Shown: piece by piece, positions 28,206-36,223 of the stretch | Layout of the letters: every line of letters begins with the position of its first letter | Numbering within the stretch: the first letter of the stretch is position 1 | Source of the DNA: Symbiodinium natans | Taxonomy: Eukaryota; Sar; Dinophyceae; Suessiales; Symbiodiniaceae | Reading direction: 5' to 3' | Length of the DNA stretch: 42,500 nt | Assembly: GCA_905221605.1 (NCBI GenBank) | Contig: CAJNDS010000446.1 | Span: 582,243 to 624,742, forward strand | Made by a program: the position numbers and the translations under genes | The notes under the pieces: model-generated | Told to the model about the DNA's origin: nothing | What the model saw: the letters and a program-made list of their open reading frames with translations, nothing else | The model's database searches: none

Positions 28206-30189
28206 GAAAACTATGTTGCAGGTTAGGCCCTGTACAGTAGCAGTCGTAGCAGTCCACTTCAGCCTCTTTAAAACCATGTTAGGCTCATGAAGCCCTGTTG
28301 ACAGGCCAGCCTTCTGACAATCACTGGCAAGGACACACTGCAACTGACATGGGTCTGGGGTTTGGGGGTTTGGGGGTTTGGGGTTTTGGGGTTTTGGGTT
28401 TAGGGTTAAGGGATGTTAAGGGTTTAAGCCAGGGTTTAGGGCGTTTGGGTGCCTACGAAGTTGAAAGCTCGGTGGGGCTTAAGATGCTCGAAGGGGATTT
28501 CGTAAGTTTGGATAAGGTTTACTTGGAAGCTCTCTTGACGTAGTAAGTCTACTTAGTATCACCTAGAAACCCTCTTATAATCCCCATAACCCACCTTAAA
28601 CCCTGAGCCCTACATCCTGGCTCTGCACCGCTCTGATTGCAAGCACTGGTGTAACCCTTTGATGTTTTTTGTTTTTGTAGGCTGTAGGCTTTAGGGTTTA
28701 TAGGGTTAGGGTTCAGGGTTTAGGCTTTAGGGTTTAGGGTTTAGGTTATAGGGTTTAGGGTCCAGGGTTTAAGGTTTAGGGCTTCTTGAGGAGAATTCTC
28801 AGAGGGTCCAAAGGCTAACCTAGAGCAGCGTTTCTTCTTTCGGTTTGGGGTTTAGGGTTTAGGGTTTAGGGTTTAGGGTTTAGGGTTTCGGGTTTCAGGG
28901 ATCCTATACATTGTAGGGGTGCCCTTAAAGGAAGGACCCCAAAAGGAAGGACCCCAAGAAGAGACCCGAATGTAGGGACCTTCCCACATCCTGGTAGACC
29001 CTGAATCCCGTGCCCTAAGCCCTAAACCCTATAAACCTGAACCCTTAATCACAAATCGTGATGGAAGGAGTTCGACCTTCCATCGTGGCAGCGGGGGGCC
29101 TACATGGGGTCTAGGAGTGCAAGTTGAGGCTGTTGAGGAGTTCTGGGGTTTAAGGTTTATTGGGTTTGGGGTCTTAGGGTTCTAGGCTGTTAGGGTTTGG
29201 GTTTTAGGGTTTCTGGGGCTTTAGGGTTTAGGCCTTGGGGTTTGATTGCTGGAGGTCAGTATCCGCAAAGTGACTGCAATGCAGAGAACTGAATGTGCAT
29301 AGAAAACCCCTGGCTTCGAGCAGGCGGACCGTACAGTCCCCAAAACCCTGGATTCAAGCTTTAGGGTTTGGGGTTTGTGGTCAGGGACTCTTGCGCTAGG
29401 CCTCCTTGCGTGGCACCATGTTTAATTCTTGGATTGCCGCGAGGATTTGGGGCATTTTTCCTGGAGACCCTAAACCCTTAACCCTAAACCCTAAACCCTA
29501 AACCAGGCCCGGAGCTCTAAACCCTAAGCCCCAAACTCCAAATTCCCTGAAGCCCTGTGTCTGGACCACGTTCAGGGTGGGTAGCTTCCCCAGATATCGC
29601 GTACTTGCATACGTACATACGTGTAAGCATAAGTATCAATATGAATAGATATTTAAATCCATGTATTTATATATATGTATATGCACTCTCTATATTGTAC
29701 TTCTGTAGGTTTAGGGATTAGGCTTTAGGGTAGGTCTTGTATGTCCCTTTACTTGCTGGCTCTTAGTGGGCATATCCAACGAAAGGGGACAGAAGGTACC
29801 CACTTCCCCAGATCGCTACGAAGAACTAGTAGTTTATAGCACCTTAAACCCTAAACCCTAAACCCTTTTGCCTAAGTCTTATGCACCCTAAGCCCCAAAC
29901 CCCGGCGCGAAGTTTGCGCCCCACAAAGCGGCCCAGGCTTTAGGCTTTAGCTTGTTTTGTTTTGGGGTTTCGGGGGGTTTAGGGTTTAGGGTTAGGGTTT
30001 AGGGTTTAGGGCTTTAGGCTTTAGGGTTTAGGGTTTAGGGTTTAGGGTTTAGGGTTTAGGGTTTAGGGTTTAGGGTTTAGGGTTTTGGGAACGCATTCAG
30101 CCTCAGCCCTTGTTGAGAGATCGTTGCAGCCCTGCAGGCATCATGATGCCCTTGAGAAGGTCTTCAAGAAGATGGACAAGCTGACAAAG
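18626..30189 (+). CDS. eIF4G: Eukaryotic translation initiation factor 4G, MIF4G domain exons
   Basis: Chained exons: 18626-18688, 19338-19379, 20122-20149, 21568-21648, 22334-22376, 23357-23433, 23976-24011, 24511-24555, 25914-25957, 27135-27171, 27478-27519 (179 codons, no stop), then a later exon 30138-30189. Diagnostic segments in order: SILNKLTLEKFDDLYKSL; CGITKEDHIRILMTEVFEKA; FVEMYTSLC; GKFKHVLLDQCQA; PELEEHEEKRQRYRLR; MGNIRFIGQLLVKK; KILTACTKALLEEASPSSLE; LEKVFKKMDKLTK. They follow the order and spacing of the eIF4G MIF4G domain, the scaffold that binds eIF4A and recruits the small ribosomal subunit. GNIRFIG and ILNKLT separate it from CBP80, UPF2 and PAIP1. Donors are GA or GC in all ten resolved introns, though intron 24012-24510 can also be read as GT at 24015. 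The first exon may extend left to 18592. One or more exons between 27520 and 30137, and the end of the domain (expected RIRFMLQD), are not secured. Confidence 0.85.
18735..18955. repeat. ACT/CTG trinucleotide microsatellite in an eIF4G intron
   Basis: About 25 ACT units pass into CTG/CTC/TAC units. It lies inside the 18689-19337 intron, so the Thr-run and Ser-run ORFs over it are not genes. Confidence 0.95.
19421..19521. mobile_element. MITE-like element, family C, second copy in an eIF4G intron
   Basis: GGGATGTTCGCCTTCTACGA...AATAGGGATT...AATCCCTCTTAAGGAC...GGGGGAACATCCCAAG. Same arms as 17928-18030. Confidence 0.85.
19940..20095. repeat. CCCTAAA/CCCCAAA array in an eIF4G intron
   Basis: About 20 units just upstream of the 28-nt exon at 20122. 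Confidence 0.95.
20163..20335. repeat. (TTTAGGG)n arrays just after exon 20122-20149
   Basis: Two blocks of perfect heptamers (20163-20226 and about 20280-20332) separated by degenerate units. The exon is thus framed by CCCTAAA on one side and TTTAGGG on the other. Confidence 0.95.
20723..20836. mobile_element. Family F element with a C run in an eIF4G intron
   Basis: CTATAGGCG at the left and GCCCCTATAG at the right are short inverted ends. The interior has TTCCTTATGGTTCCTTCATA, ATTATACTATAACAA, a C run of about 17 and CCCTATTCGAATTATTAAGG. Confidence 0.7.
20837..21225. other. Unique intronic DNA, no exon seen
   Basis: Nearly 400 bp of non-repetitive sequence inside the 20150-21567 intron. 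An open minus-strand frame exists, but the gene model runs straight across it on the plus strand and I find no support for a nested gene. Confidence 0.45.
21954..22046. mobile_element. MITE-like element, family D
   Basis: CTATATCCCCCTTGTG...AAAACCCAAGAAGATTTTA...GGTTCTAAGGGGAGTATAG. The inverted ends read CTATA(C/T)(T/-)CCCCCTT. A second copy is at 26516-26610. Confidence 0.8.
22142..22200. repeat. (CCCTAAA)n in an eIF4G intron
   Basis: About eight near-perfect units upstream of the exon at 22334. Confidence 0.9.
22935..23340. repeat. Degenerate CCCTAAAA/CCCTAAA mosaic
   Basis: About 400 bp of 7-9-mers with extra A residues, ending 16 bp before the acceptor of exon 23357-23433. Confidence 0.9.
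24050..24300. mobile_element. Family A element expanded by a telomere-like array
   Basis: CTAGGACCCAGAGTCGGCCC and TTATTCCCTTAAAAAAAGGG at the left, GGTTTAGGTTCCCTTATAT at the right. Between them lie about 25 units of TTTAGGG then CTTTAGGG at the place where the 5107 and 14917 copies have a single TTTAGG. It is part of the intron at 24012-24510. Confidence 0.8.
24371..24389. repeat. Poly(G) run
   Basis: Uninterrupted run of about 19 G in an eIF4G intron, followed by CCCTAAA units to about 24461. Confidence 0.9.
25260..25330. repeat. CCCTAAA array; G run nearby at about 25390
   Basis: Short arrays inside the 24556-25913 intron. The plus-strand ORF across 25345-25593 has no splice or domain support. 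Confidence 0.8.
26020..26110. repeat. CCCTAAA array in intron 25958-27134
   Basis: About 12 units, followed by about 360 bp of unique intronic sequence in which I see no exon. Confidence 0.9.
26516..26610. mobile_element. MITE-like element, family D, second copy
   Basis: CTATATCCCCCTTGGGAATT...AGAACCCAAGAGGATATTAA...GGTTCTAAGGGGAGTATAG, co-linear with 21954-22046. Confidence 0.8.
27172..27477 (+). other. Intron with a 6-bp target duplication GCACTG
   Basis: The intron begins GCACTGGGTGAAGG and the next exon begins GCACTGCTGGAGG. Removal as GC-AG joins TACTK to ALLEEASPSS in frame, at the spacing expected for eIF4G. The intron body is largely CCCTAAA array (27326-27446). Confidence 0.85.
27326..27446. 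repeat. (CCCTAAA)n array inside the GCACTG-flanked intron
   Basis: About 17 nearly perfect heptamers, ending about 30 bp before the acceptor CCCCAG. Confidence 0.95.
27790..27901. mobile_element. Family A element with two telomere-like units
   Basis: CAGGACCCAGAGTAGGCCCG...GGGTTTAGGGTTCCC...AAAAAGGGCACCC...CTAGGTTACTCTTGGGTCTAG. Intermediate between the one-unit copies (5107, 14917) and the expanded copy (24050). Confidence 0.8.
28171..28202. repeat. 32-bp poly(G) run
   Basis: The longest homopolymer in the window, within an eIF4G intron. Its length may partly reflect sequencing or assembly. Confidence 0.9.
28624..28659 (+). other. Possible eIF4G exon lacking an AG acceptor
   Basis: Reads CTALIASTGVTL, which would continue SPSSLEAL as eIF4G proteins do (LCKLLTTIGKDL-like). 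The bases before it are CCTGGCTC, with no AG, and the nearest AG (28606) gives extra residues. Either a chance match or an unusual splice site. Confidence 0.3.
29985..30086. repeat. (TTTAGGG)n array before the last recognised eIF4G exon
   Basis: About 14 heptamers with a CTTTAGG variant near 30010. A second array (30191-30270) begins directly after that exon. Confidence 0.95.
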
Positions 30190-30455
30190 GCAGGTTTAGG
30201 GTTTAGGGTTTAGGGTTTAGGGTTTAGGCTTTAGGGTTTAGTGTGTAGGGTTTAGGGTTTAGGGTTTAGGCTGGTGGCAGCTTCAGTTTGTTTGCAATCT
30301 TTGCACCCTCAGCCCACAAAGTCAACACCAAGGGTGCAGGGCTGAGGGTTCGCCTTAAGAGCACATGCTCTTTAATACTTCGGGACACAACCCGCGCAAG
30401 AATCCATAGATCAATCAGAAAGAGCATTGCTAAAGGACCTCTAAGCCGCCCTCCT

Positions 30456-30791
30456 CCTTCCCCCCCCCCCCCCTCCCCCTCCATCCTCTCCCTCTCCATC
30501 TCCCTCCCCTCTCCCCCTCTCTCTCTCCTCTCTCCCCCTCTCTCCCTCTCCTCCCTCTCCCCTCTCTCCCCCTCTCCTCTCTCCTCTCCCTCTCTCCCTC
30601 TCTCCCTCTCTCCCTCTCTCCTCCCTCTCGTCCCCTCTCTCTCCCCTCTCTCCCTCCTCCCCTCTCTTCCCTCTCTCCCCTCACCTCTCCCCTTCCCCTC
30701 TCTCTCCTCTCTCCCTCTCCTCTCTCTCCCTCCCTCTCTCTCTCCCCTCCTCTCCCTCTCTCCCTGCTCTTCTCTCCCTCCCTCCCTCCCT

Positions 30792-30835
<44 letters not shown>
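30456..30835. repeat. 380-bp polypyrimidine tract (CTCTCC)n
   Basis: Only C and T on the plus strand for nearly the whole length, ending in (CT)n. The long Ser/Pro/Leu ORF and its Arg/Glu minus-strand shadow are artefacts of this tract. Confidence 0.95.
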
Positions 30836-30839
30836 ACCG

Positions 30840-31178
30840 TTTTGGGTAGCCTTGACCCCATTATGAAGCCCACAGGCTCATGTCTTTTCACCCCGCGAAA
30901 AGGCCCAGCCAGCACGAAGGGCATCGAAGAGCTTGGTTAGGTGAACAGCTTTAGGCTACAGGCGGTATAGGGTTTTAGGGCGTCAGGGTTTGAGGGGAAA
31001 AGGGCTTCAGGGATCCCTAAACCCTAAACCCTAAACCCTAAGCCCTAAACCCTAAACCCTAAACCCTAAACCGCTTTACGGCTTTAGCAGCTAAGAGGCT
31101 TTAGGACCAGTTCGCTGACCCTTAGCACCTTGTACAAATAAACAAACGCCCCCGAACACTTATGGACTACTTTTCGTT
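30840..31178. other. Mixed unique DNA and CCCTAAA repeats; no exon secured
   Basis: Should hold the next eIF4G exons if the gene continues, but I could not find the expected RIRFMLQD-type segment here. Confidence 0.4.
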
Positions 31179-31306
31179 TCGGTTCATGGTACTTATGAAC
31201 CATATCCAACTGTACTTATAACCGTACTTGTAACCAGATTAGATCACTTAAGGGGCTTAAAAGTGGGTTATAGGTACAGTTATGATTAATTAATATGTGC
31301 CATGAC
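31179..31306. mobile_element. MITE-like element, family E copy
   Basis: GGTTCATGGTACTTATGAAC...GGCTTAAAAGTGGGTTATAG...ATATGTGCCATGAC, co-linear with 15773-15901 but with decayed ends. Confidence 0.7.
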
Positions 31307-31880
31307 AGCCGACCTCAGGACAAGTCTCTGGATTGCCGAACGAGGTTTTTGCTCCAGGCGGCTGCAGTCTGCTTTACTCCTTTGTTTGAGGGGCAGAGGA
31401 AGAGGGGAGGGGGGTGCGGCCCAGCTCCAAGAAACCCATAGATGCGTCAACCATGTAGGGCTAAGGGTTCGAAATCCCCAACGTGATGCAAACACTAACA
31501 TGGGCACTTCCCCAAGTAGCGGTACTCTTAATATACCCGAAACTAGTATAGTCCTTTTGATATGACCCCAACATGAGATTCCATGTCTGGGCAATGTTCG
31601 GGATTGAGGGACGCAACCCTGAACCAGATATGCGGGTTGTCCATTTTTTGTTCTGAAGGCTTTCATAGGGGTGCAGGGTTTTGGGTTTGGTTCAGTGGTT
31701 CTATTCTCGTGGTTTCCGGCTGTCGCCCGGAAGGTCACTGCACGCTTTTTGGCGAGGGTTTAGGGTTTAGGATTTAGGGTGTAGGGTTTAGGACTTATGG
31801 TTTAGGGGTTAGGGTTTAGGTTTTATATACACATATGCGTGTAGCTGTGAAAGGTTACAAACCGGACCATGAAGATTTGC
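31307..31880. other. Unique DNA with overlapping ORFs on both strands, unsupported
   Basis: Open frames of up to 150 codons occur on the minus strand here. Neither strand shows a recognisable domain, and the open stretch is much longer than typical exons in this window. I do not call a gene. Confidence 0.4.
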
Positions 31881-32129
31881 TTTTCAGAGGGGTTCGAAGG
31901 TTGGGGTTCGGAGGACACATGCCCAGACTCGGGCCCAGGGTTAAGTTCAGGGGCTCACGTGAAGGTTCGTGAGGTACATCTGCCAACCTTAGAGAAACCC
32001 ATTTCAGAAGCAGCTAGTATGTCTAGACCCCAAACATCAAGCTTTAAACCCTGAACTTTAAAACCTCAAGCCTTTGGAAAAAAAGCTAGTACCCCAACCC
32101 TTAGCCCGAGTCCCATGAACCTTCATCCC

Positions 32130-32226
32130 CTGGTTCTTAGTAGGGAATGAGGGAATGAGGGCCCTATGTAATCACTTAAGGGGCATATAGATGGGCCTCA
32201 TTCCCTGATTCCCTACTAAGAGCCAG
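32130..32226. mobile_element. MITE-like foldback element
   Basis: CTGGTTCTTAGTAGGGAAT...ATGAGGGCCC and GGGCCTCAT...ATTCCCTACTAAGAGCCAG are inverted arms of about 35 bp with few mismatches. Confidence 0.85.
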
Positions 32227-32344
32227 CCAGTCATGTGTAGGGCTTTAATTTAACGCTGAGAGAAGAGTTCGAGGCTGGTTCTCCCCGAAGCCCCAAACCC
32301 TCGTCTGGTTTTTGGAGGAAACCCTTAGCACTTTTGTGTTAGGG

Positions 32345-32520
32345 TTGAGGGTTTAGGGTTTAGGGTTTAGGGTTTAGGGTTTAGGGTTTAGGGTTTAGGG
32401 TTTAGGGTTTAATGATTTCAGGGGCTGGGGATGGGTCAGGGATCGGTGCTGCCCTAAACCCTAAAGCCTAAAGCCTAAACCCTAAACCCTAAACCCTAAA
32501 CCCTAAACCCTAAACCCTAA
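32345..32520. repeat. TTTAGGG array facing a CCCTAAA array
   Basis: 32345-32411 is (TTTAGGG)n and about 32452-32520 is (CCCTAAA)n, with a 40-bp unique spacer. The pair could form a long hairpin. Confidence 0.95.
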
Positions 32521-32584
32521 TTTAGAAGTTTAGGGAGGGACTCAGAGATGAGAACTGCAGCTGCTGGAAGATAAGAGCTTGGAC

Positions 32585-32690
32585 CTTGGCAGCCCAATGG
32601 TATCCTTTTCCCGTTGTTTTGGGGTTCAAGGTTCCACCTATAGAGTCCCCAACCCAAAAAAGGGGTGCGCTCTTTACAATATGTCAGCTT
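32585..32690. mobile_element. Family A element, right end decayed
   Basis: CTTGGCAGCCCAATGGTATCC, GGTTCAAGGTTCCACC and AAAAAAGGGGTGCGCTC match other copies. The terminal CTAAG/CCAAG is not evident. Confidence 0.7.
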
Positions 32691-32933
32691 GAGGTTTCAC
32701 CCCCTGATAAGATGGCCACGTCTCAACCTGCCGACAAAGCCCATGAAGCAAGCTGTTGGGTTGAGGGCGTTGGGGATGAAAACCTCGCGCAAGTTGCCCA
32801 GACTTTTGGCTCACGCCTGCCCAAAGCGGTCTACTAGCGGTAGAAGTTATAACTGTCGGTGCGTTGGAAGTCTCAAGGCCAGGTTAAGGGTTTGATATTG
32901 TTTCCTCGCCTAGACAGGTTCAGTTTACTTAAG

Positions 32934-32977
32934 GGTCATCCGATACATCCTTGTTCAAGATGCTACGAAATGCGCAG
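32934..32977 (+). CDS. Candidate small exon, frame uncertain
   Basis: TTAAG|GGTCATCC and GCGCAG|GTAGTT bound 44 nt. All three frames are open (one reads VIRYILVQDATKCA, another SSDTSLFKMLRNAQ). It could be the missing eIF4G segment, but the match is weak. Confidence 0.25.
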
Positions 32978-33095
32978 GTAGTTTAGGGTTTAGGATTTAG
33001 GGTGCCCCGGTTTTGCTTCTTTCTCTCTTATCCTCCGTCGATAAAGTGCTGTCCGAGCACACCATGGCGCTTCGCGGTCTCAAGTGTGCCAGGGC

Positions 33096-33210
33096 TTTAA
33101 CTTAGTTGTAGAGTAGGTAACCTTTAACCTTTTTGGGGCAATATATTCCCCTTATATTCCCAAAGGTTATAACCTTTAGTCTGCCCTAGGTACTGGACAA
33201 CTAAGTTAAA
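33096..33210. mobile_element. MITE with perfect 14-bp inverted ends
   Basis: TTTAACTTAGTTGT at the left and ACAACTAAGTTAAA at the right. An inner inverted pair (AACCTTT...AAAGGTT) is also present. Length 115 bp. Only one copy recognised here. Confidence 0.9.
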
Positions 33211-33400
33211 TCTCAGACGCCCACACTTTGAAAGGCAGGGTTTAGGGCAAACTCCAGGTTGTTAGGGTGCAGGGAGTCGGGTTTATAGAGGTTTGAGTTT
33301 TTTAATCTCAGACGCCCGAAAGCAGGGTTTCAGGGTTAACTGCAGGTTTCAGGGTTTTGGGTTTCGGGTTCATAGAGGTGTTGGTCTAATTAGGGTTTGT
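33211..33400. repeat. Imperfect about 95-bp direct duplication
   Basis: TCTCAGACGCCC...GGCAGGGTTTAGGGCAAACT, then CCAGG and on to GGGTTTATAGAGG, recurs from about 33306 with TCTCAGACGCCC...GGTTTCAGGGTTAACTGCAGG and GGGTTCATAGAGG. Confidence 0.65.
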
Positions 33401-33787
33401 GGTGGTTCGGGGTTTTAGCTTTTGTAGATGTTTAGGGCTTCGGGCTTATGGCTCGTAAAGGTTTAGGGTTAGGCTTTATGCCCCTTCAACTGGGAAAATC
33501 AAGCGTGGCTTAGGGGGTTCAAGGGCGTTTTTTTTGTCGGAGCAGTGGAAGCACGATTCCTGAACCCATCTAAAAACCTTAAACCTTATCCTTAAACCCC
33601 CTGGGCCCCAAGCCGTACACCCTAAGCCCTAAGCCCTAAACCCTAAAACCCTCCAGAAGATGGGGTTCAAGGCGTTTGATGTGTTTAGGGCTGGAGTCCA
33701 CCATCCTGCTGCCGAAGGTATTCCGCGGTGTAGATGCTTGGTTTTAGGGTAACCCTAAACCCTAAACCCTAAACCCTATACAGCTAC

Positions 33788-33885
33788 GTGGACCCTGTGT
33801 GTGAGGCTTCGACTTTGAGGGTAGCTGATAAAACTACCTGGACCCTTGCGTGTGAGGCTTTGACTTTGACAGCAATCCATGGTAG
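33788..33885. repeat. Imperfect 51-bp direct duplication
   Basis: GTGGACCCTGTGTGTGAGGC and TTCGACTTTGA, then CTGGACCCTTGCGTGTGAGG and CTTTGACTTTGA. Two copies in tandem with diverged spacers. Confidence 0.7.
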
Positions 33886-34018
33886 GTGGCAGCGTCTGAG
33901 GTTCAAACAACGTTCAGGGCTTAGAAAGCCATTTCTTTCAACAAGTAAGGGGTATAAGGAGGGACCCCTAGCAGGTACCCGGAATCTAATTCCCCTATAT
34001 AATGGTATACCCCTTATA

Positions 34019-34066
34019 CATATATTTATATTTATATTTATATTTATATTTATATTTATATTTACA
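34019..34066. repeat. ATATTT hexamer microsatellite
   Basis: About seven units of TATATT/TATTTA. The overlapping IFIFIF/NINI ORFs are artefacts. Confidence 0.95.
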
Positions 34067-34319
34067 CACACCTTTTTGGCCCCTATACACCGAAGTACCG
34101 CCCCACATTGCCCCTAAGGTCCTAACTTCTAAAGCCAACATGCTAGAGGACCCTCAACCCTAAACCCTAAACTCTGAGTTCTCTTGTAAGGGTCCCTCCT
34201 GTAGTCCGGTGAAAAAAGAGCCATCAAACGCAGGGCTCGTTTAGGCGTAGCCCTGAGTCTAGGACCCTAAACCCGAAACCCTAAATTAAACCCTAACCAT
34301 TTCTGCGAATAATCCGAAG

Positions 34320-34580
34320 CTGCACCCGGTGTCGGTGGACCTGCGGGCATGGCTAGCAGAACGTGCACAGCTCGTGACGCTGCAGGAGAGCTGGCGCTTC
34401 GGCCCCGAGCACTCGCGTGCAGATCGCGGTGCGCGACGAAATGCTTACGGCACCGTGGAGTGCAACCTGGCCTACTGCCCATTCGTGGCGATGCTGTCTC
34501 GCGCCTTGGAGCACACGGCTGCCGGTGCCCTTGTGGGGACCCTCTGCACGTACAACAGCACGCGAGCGGCCCTGGAGAGG
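34320..34580 (+). CDS. Long candidate exon, 87 codons, unknown protein
   Basis: Bounded by CCGAAG|CTGCACC (the frame is also open further left) and GAGAGG|GTTTTGG. It encodes 87 codons without a stop, reading VSVDLRAWLAERAQLVTLQE near the start and LVGTLCTYNSTRAALER at the end. It is GC-rich compared with its surroundings, and is longer than the resolved internal exons. I do not recognise a family. Two other plus frames and one minus frame are also open over much of the same stretch, but this one has the most protein-like composition and sits between plausible splice sites. Downstream candidate exons on the same strand (34995, 36891, 37837, 38656) may belong to the same gene. Confidence 0.5.
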
Positions 34581-34861
34581 GTTTTGGGGCTCCAAACCCA
34601 AGACCCACACATTTAAACCCTAACCCCAAAGCCCCCAAGTTTCCAAGCCCCAAAACCTTCCAACCCCCAAACCTCTAAACCCTGCAACAGGGAACCGCAA
34701 ACCTTTCAACCCTAAACCCTAAACCCTAAGGCCCTAAACCCAAAACCCTAAACCCTAGGCGCCCCAAACTTTAAAGCCCTCAACCAACCTTAAGCCCAGA
34801 CGTAGCTTTGTTTGCCAGCAACCCAAAGCCCCAAACCTTCAAGTCGTAACTAAACCCTCGA

Positions 34862-34965
34862 ACCCCCGAGGTTTAGGGTTTAGGGTTTAGGGTTTAGGGT
34901 TTAGGGTTTACGGCTTACGGTTTAGGGTTTAGAGTTTAGGGTTTACGGTTTAGGGTTTAGGGCTA
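34862..34965. repeat. TTTAGGG array with TTTACGG variants
   Basis: About 14 units, with the TTTACGG variant appearing three times. Confidence 0.9.
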
Positions 34966-34994
34966 AATCCTTAAACCCTAAACCCCCGACTCAG

Positions 34995-35071
34995 GTTTGT
35001 TCGCCAGCTTGGCCACTTTGGCCCTGGCTGGAGCGCTGGAAGCGCCAAGCTATGCCGAGGCGAACGAGAGG
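34995..35071 (+). CDS. Candidate exon, Ala/Leu-rich
   Basis: CTCAG|GTTTGTTCG to AGAGG|GATTAGG (GA donor). The best frame reads FASLATLALAGALEAPSYAE and then ANER. Other frames are also open, so the reading is tentative. Confidence 0.4.
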
Positions 35072-35185
35072 GATTAGGGTCTAGAGGAGGGTTTAAGGTT
35101 ACAGGGTTTAGGGTTTAGGGTTTAGGGTTTAGGGTCTCTTTTGGGGACTCACCTTGAAAGTCATACTTGTTATGTTTCAGACTCC

Positions 35186-35231
35186 TCCAAGCCCTCACAG
35201 TGTTAGTGTTGGAGGGCTCGAAAGCTCTGAT
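35186..35231 (+). CDS. Candidate exon with canonical splice sites
   Basis: GTTTCAG|ACTCC and GATTC|GTGAGT are close to canonical. The frame starting at the acceptor reads TPPSPHSVSVGGLESSD. An alternative frame open to 35281 reads LLQALTVLVLEGSKALIREY. I cannot decide between them. Confidence 0.4.
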
Positions 35232-35407
35232 TCGTGAGTATCTGATGCTCGAACTCCAGCCGAACCTCCCCGCCCTTCAACCCTAAACTCAGAACCCTAA
35301 ACCCAGAACCCTAAACCCTAAACTAACCCTGAATCAACCCCAAACCCTGAACCCTGAACCTTAAACCCTAAACCCTAAGCCCCCGAATCCTAGACTATCC
35401 TCGCATA

Positions 35408-35505
35408 CCTGAAGCCCGCACCCACGCTCAGGATGCCGTAGCAGATGACGAGTGCCGGGAGGGCAGCGGCGATGCGGAAGGACAGGGGCTCGGGTTCTCT
35501 AGCCC
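35408..35505. other. Island open on both strands
   Basis: Plus strand after CTCAG|GATGCC reads DAVADDECREGSGDAEGQGL. Minus strand reads SFRIAAALPALVICYGILSV, which looks like a membrane helix. All secure genes in the window are on the plus strand, so the plus reading is the default, but the minus reading is more distinctive. Confidence 0.3.
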
Positions 35506-35582
35506 TAAACCCTAAACCCTAAACCCTAAACCCTAAACCGTAAACCCTAAACCCTAAACCCTAAACCCTAAACCCTAACCCC
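35498..35582. repeat. (CCCTAAA)n array
   Basis: About 11 units with one CCGTAAA. Confidence 0.95.
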
Positions 35583-35904
35583 CTAAACCTTAGACCCTGA
35601 AGCCTAAACCCTACACCCCATAGGGTGCAGGTACCGGGGTCCTCAGAATCATAGGTTGCCACTGCCAGACTCGCTCTTCTTCCCAAGCGTAGTTTCATGG
35701 GCCCTTCATAGGGTTTAGGGTTTTTGGTTAAGGGGTAGTTTCATGGGCCCTCAATATGGTCCCTTACCTCCCTTTAGTGGGTTGTGGGCCCTTAACTTGC
35801 ATAGGGCTTATACGGGGTACAGAAGTTTCAAAGCCGAAGATACACCCTTCTTTTTTTGGCATGAGGGTATTATGGTTTGGGCCTGAGGTTTAGAGCTTGG
35901 GTTT

Positions 35905-36018
35905 CAAGGGGAGCCGCCAGAAGACTCGGGCTTAGGTTTAGGGCTTGAGGTTTACGGCTTCGGGTTTAGGGTTTAGGGTTTCGTTCCGTGCTTCTGCAAG
36001 GGCAGCCGCCAGAAGACT
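35905..36018 (+). other. 22-bp direct repeat flanking a telomere-like insertion
   Basis: CAAGGGNAGCCGCCAGAAGA followed by CT occurs at 35905-35926 and at 35997-36018 with one mismatch. Between them lie about 70 bp of TTTAGGG-like sequence ending TTCTGCAAG. The right copy opens a frame reading QPPEDLLKALAVYDEL, so this looks like an intron inserted into an exon with a long target duplication. Confidence 0.6.
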
Positions 36019-36054
36019 TGTTGAAGGCTTTGGCTGTCTACGATGAACTAACCC
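36001..36054 (+). CDS. Candidate exon QPPEDLLKALAVYDEL
   Basis: CTGCAAG|GGCAGCC opens a helical, acidic frame of about 17 codons. No family assigned. Confidence 0.4.
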
Positions 36055-36059
36055 TACGT

Positions 36060-36223
36060 GTCCATGTACCTAAATAAAGAATACTTGGGCCTCAATTACA
36101 GTCGCTCCCAGGAAAAGACTTTGGAGCCCACCCAAGAAGACAAGAATGATGTACATGGACCATAGCTTAAGTGAAAAATGTACGGGCTTGTGGTCCACAT
36201 AGCTTGGGGACTCTAGCCCGTAC
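36060..36223. mobile_element. Two neighbouring foldback elements
   Basis: GTCCATGTAC (36060) pairs with GTACATGGAC (36151-36160). GTACGGGCTTG (36180) pairs with CTAGCCCGTAC (ending 36223). Both look like small MITE-type foldbacks. Confidence 0.65.

Noticed and set aside
30288-30924. 192-aa Ser/Pro/Leu ORF and 164-aa Arg/Glu ORF on the other strand
   Set aside because: Both come from one polypyrimidine tract, where lack of stops is a composition effect.
31286-31738. 150-aa minus-strand ORF
   Set aside because: No domain, no splice-site support and a plus-strand ORF of similar quality over the same bases; not enough to call a gene.
34267-34653. Minus-strand and alternative plus-strand ORFs over the 34.3-34.6 kb exon
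   Set aside because: Shadow frames of the GC-rich plus-strand exon; their composition is Arg/Cys/Pro-rich and less protein-like.
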